Below the pieces are notes generated by a model, which saw nothing but the letters and a program-made list of their open reading frames with translations, was not told the origin of the DNA and searched no databases. The translations under genes and the position numbers were made by a program. Below are positions 21,350 through 22,921 of a stretch of 22,921 nt of DNA, piece after piece. Position 1 is the stretch's first letter. Each line of letters opens with the position of its first letter. Source of the DNA: a virus; the IMG/VR virus record IMGVR_UViG_3300045116_000540, positions 1-22,921 of that record; one strand, written 5' to 3'.

Positions 21350-22093
21350 CTACCTTGGGCGGACCAGCCGCGCCAAATCAGATGGCACACCAAGCGATGT
21401 CACCGTCGTCTGCACGCCGAGACACGTCTTGCACAAATACGGGTCGTTGAAATCCAGTTCCCCCACAACTCGTCCGGAAATCGTCCACCCGGCAACCCTG
21501 TTGCTCACGTCGAGCACCTCTGAAATGTCCTGCAAATTCTCACGGAAATATGGATAAACGCGGTCATTCCCCTCACTGTCACGGACATTAATGATGCCAT
21601 GATCCGCCAGCACAGCACCAATCCGACGTAACAGAATATTTGCCCCACGTCGACCACCCCCATGACCGGATGGCACCTTGATCGTCACATCATATGTGAT
21701 GTCATGTGGTTCCGGCCGCGATTTGATCTCGACCAAGTTCGGACCAGTCATTCCATTCCATGCTCGCACCGTCTGCGCGGCCGCCGCTGGAACCCGGTAC
21801 TCAAAGCCTCCACTCTCCCGCCGCTGACCGGCAGAATTGATCCCACTCCGAGAAACATGGATTTGCGGCAACAATCCAGCCTGGTATGCATCATCCGGAT
21901 TGCCAAAAATGATCGGAATCGCACCACGATAGTCGTTCGGACCCTGAATGGAGTCCTCAACCAAGACGTACTCCTGGCATTTCTCGTTATCGATTTCGAT
22001 CTCAATGAGTTGGGCGCCGAAAGACCGAACGAACCCTTCGTCGAAGTCCTCGATGAACACGATTCCTGTTCTGGTAGTTCCGAGGATGGGCAA
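21350..22093 (-). CDS. Neck/tail-completion candidate, unknown family
   Basis: A 247-aa protein starting at TTG 22093 after GGCGGGGGA; an in-frame stop lies close upstream and no nearby ATG is in frame. It has a mixed alpha/beta look: GIVFIEDFDEGFVRSFGAQLIEIEI, IPIIFGNPDDAYQAGLLPQIHVS, HDITYDVTIKVPSGHGGGRRG, LLRRIGAVLADHGIINVRD, and a CKTCLG pair near the C-terminus. It lies just upstream of the sheath, where neck, head-closure or tail-terminator genes usually sit, and a terminator-like role is an inference. The stop lies 4 bp from palindrome copy 4. Confidence 0.7.
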   Translation of the reverse strand: MPILGTTRTGIVFIEDFDEGFVRSFGAQLIEIEIDNEKCQEYVLVEDSIQGPNDYRGAIPIIFGNPDDAYQAGLLPQIHVSRSGINSAGQRRESGGFEYRVPAAAAQTVRAWNGMTGPNLVEIKSRPEPHDITYDVTIKVPSGHGGGRRGANILLRRIGAVLADHGIINVRDSEGNDRVYPYFRENLQDISEVLDVSNRVAGWTISGRVVGELDFNDPYLCKTCLGVQTTVTSLGVPSDLARLVRPR

Positions 22094-22129
22094 ATTCCCC
22101 CGCCTTCACGAAGCGGTCACGCGTTCAGG

Positions 22130-22636
22130 TCACTCGCCGCCGTCGGGAGTCTCGTCTTCTGCGAAAGCAGACTTGATCGTATCGGCCACCAGATTGCCGA
22201 TGCGCGCCCCTTCGACTGCCGTCACCCACGCACTCAGATCAGATGACGAGGCCACATCGAGGTCAGGCAAGGGGGGAATCGTGCCGTCCGCCGCCGCCTG
22301 GTCAATCACGTCGTAGACCATCTCGTCCACTGCGGCGATATCATCGACACCGATCGCCTCCGCAACGAATGCCACCAGTTCATCGAGATAGCGGAGGAAG
22401 CTCTCGACATCAGGGTCCACCTCCACCTCTTCGTCATCCACCTCGGACTCGCCTTCATCCCCTTCGTCGTCGGCAACCGCCACGAAGGTCGGGGCGCCCT
22501 CTTGGATGACCTCTTTCAGAAAATCATCCATGTCGTCATCATTGCCGCAGAGATTCACGAGCGCACGCGCACGCGCCCCTTCGATGCTCGCTATGGACTC
22601 AGCCAACGCGCTGTGGATCTTTCCGATGCTGTTCAT
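22130..22636 (-). CDS. Acidic phage protein, unknown
   Basis: A 168-aa protein starting at ATG 22636 after GTGAGGG, 7 bp after the preceding gene. It is strongly acidic: ADDEGDEGESEVDDEEVEVDPD at the centre and DDIAAVDEMVYDVIDQAAAD later. Helices at the N-terminus (KIHSALAESIASIEGARARALV) and C-terminus flank the acidic middle. No membrane or enzyme motif is visible. Such acidic proteins near head-tail joining genes may be assembly or scaffold-like proteins, but nothing here proves this. Confidence 0.75.
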   Translation of the reverse strand: MNSIGKIHSALAESIASIEGARARALVNLCGNDDDMDDFLKEVIQEGAPTFVAVADDEGDEGESEVDDEEVEVDPDVESFLRYLDELVAFVAEAIGVDDIAAVDEMVYDVIDQAAADGTIPPLPDLDVASSSDLSAWVTAVEGARIGNLVADTIKSAFAEDETPDGGE

Positions 22637-22643
22637 GATGCCC

Positions 22644-22921
22644 TCACTTCTCGTCCTTGGCCCACTTGACCTCGAGTGCTTCGTATCCACCAACCTTGTC
22701 CGCCAGCTTGTCAAGCCACTTCTCGGCATCCGCCTCAGACGGGAAAGCCTTCTCCTTCCACCCCTTGGAGTCGCCCTTCACATGCACGCGAACGACAACC
22801 GCACCGGCCGCCGCCTCTGCGACCACACCAGCGTTCGCGTCCACGACCACGTCCTCGACCTTCTTCCCGGAGAAGATGGCCAGGTCTTTGGCGAGTGGGT
22901 CGCTGGTCACGAAACTGAAAC
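22644..22921 (-). CDS. Small phage protein, probably 5'-incomplete
   Basis: An 88-aa frame from GTG 22910, but the frame stays open to the right edge of the window, and no ribosome-binding site is visible before the GTG. The true start may lie outside. The C-terminal block AFPSEADAEKWLDKLADKVGGYEALEV recalls the SEADAK-helix of the duplicated module in the 15798-16520 gene. A VVV strand (GAVVVRVHVKG) precedes it. No named family is recognised. Confidence 0.65.
   Translation of the reverse strand, partial: FSFVTSDPLAKDLAIFSGKKVEDVVVDANAGVVAEAAAGAVVVRVHVKGDSKGWKEKAFPSEADAEKWLDKLADKVGGYEALEVKWAKDEK

Overview
This window is a stretch of the tail-morphogenesis module of a contractile-tailed (myovirus-type) bacteriophage or prophage. 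The DNA is GC-rich, genes are packed tightly, and many starts are GTG or TTG. Several small accessory families (a DUF6011-type zinc finger, an Imm5-like repeat protein) and TANNNT-type -10 boxes would fit an actinobacterial or other high-GC host. That host assignment is an inference: no integrase, capsid, terminase or lysis gene is visible here.

Layout. Almost everything structural lies on the minus strand, so transcription runs from right to left. From the right edge come two small proteins of unknown function and a 247-aa neck or tail-completion candidate. A promoter region follows, and then a very large tail sheath (824 aa), two small virion-type proteins, a gp19-like tail tube protein and a second tube-like paralogue. 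Next are a protein with an internal duplication, a Tad2-like DUF2829 protein (putative Thoeris anti-defence) and a tail assembly chaperone. The chaperone carries a canonical -1 ribosomal frameshift site. The 1438-aa tape measure protein and a LysM baseplate protein follow. After them come a gpD/gp27-like hub, a gpV/gp5-like spike, a gp25-like wedge and a gpJ/gp6-like wedge. The module ends with a beta-helix tailspike or fibre candidate, a distal structural protein, and a 591-bp partial gene that runs off the left edge.

The minus-strand operon is interrupted twice by plus-strand cassettes. One lies between the hub and LysM genes (7.62-8.72 kb; DUF6011 protein, a doubtful small ORF, a 120-aa orphan). 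The other lies between the tape measure and the chaperone (13.46-14.35 kb; Imm5-like protein and a zinc-ribbon protein). Each cassette has its own TTGACA promoter, and the three promoters share sequence well beyond the hexamers. The cassettes converge on the flanking tail genes with only 1 and 5 bp between stop codons.

Regulation. A 14-bp palindrome, CGCAAYCGGTTGCG, occurs four times, always between genes: 7605, 9064, 13439 and 21332. Two copies sit in 119-bp divergent control regions between a plus-strand cassette promoter and a minus-strand gene. In those regions the minus-strand gene starts 6-7 nt after an extended -10 box (TGNTARGAT), as expected for a leaderless mRNA. The same arrangement, without the palindrome, precedes the spike and gp25-like genes. 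A conventional TTGACC-17-TATGCT promoter precedes the tube paralogue. The picture is a late tail operon carrying independently transcribed accessory genes (morons) and one anti-defence candidate, tied together by a dispersed operator-like site.
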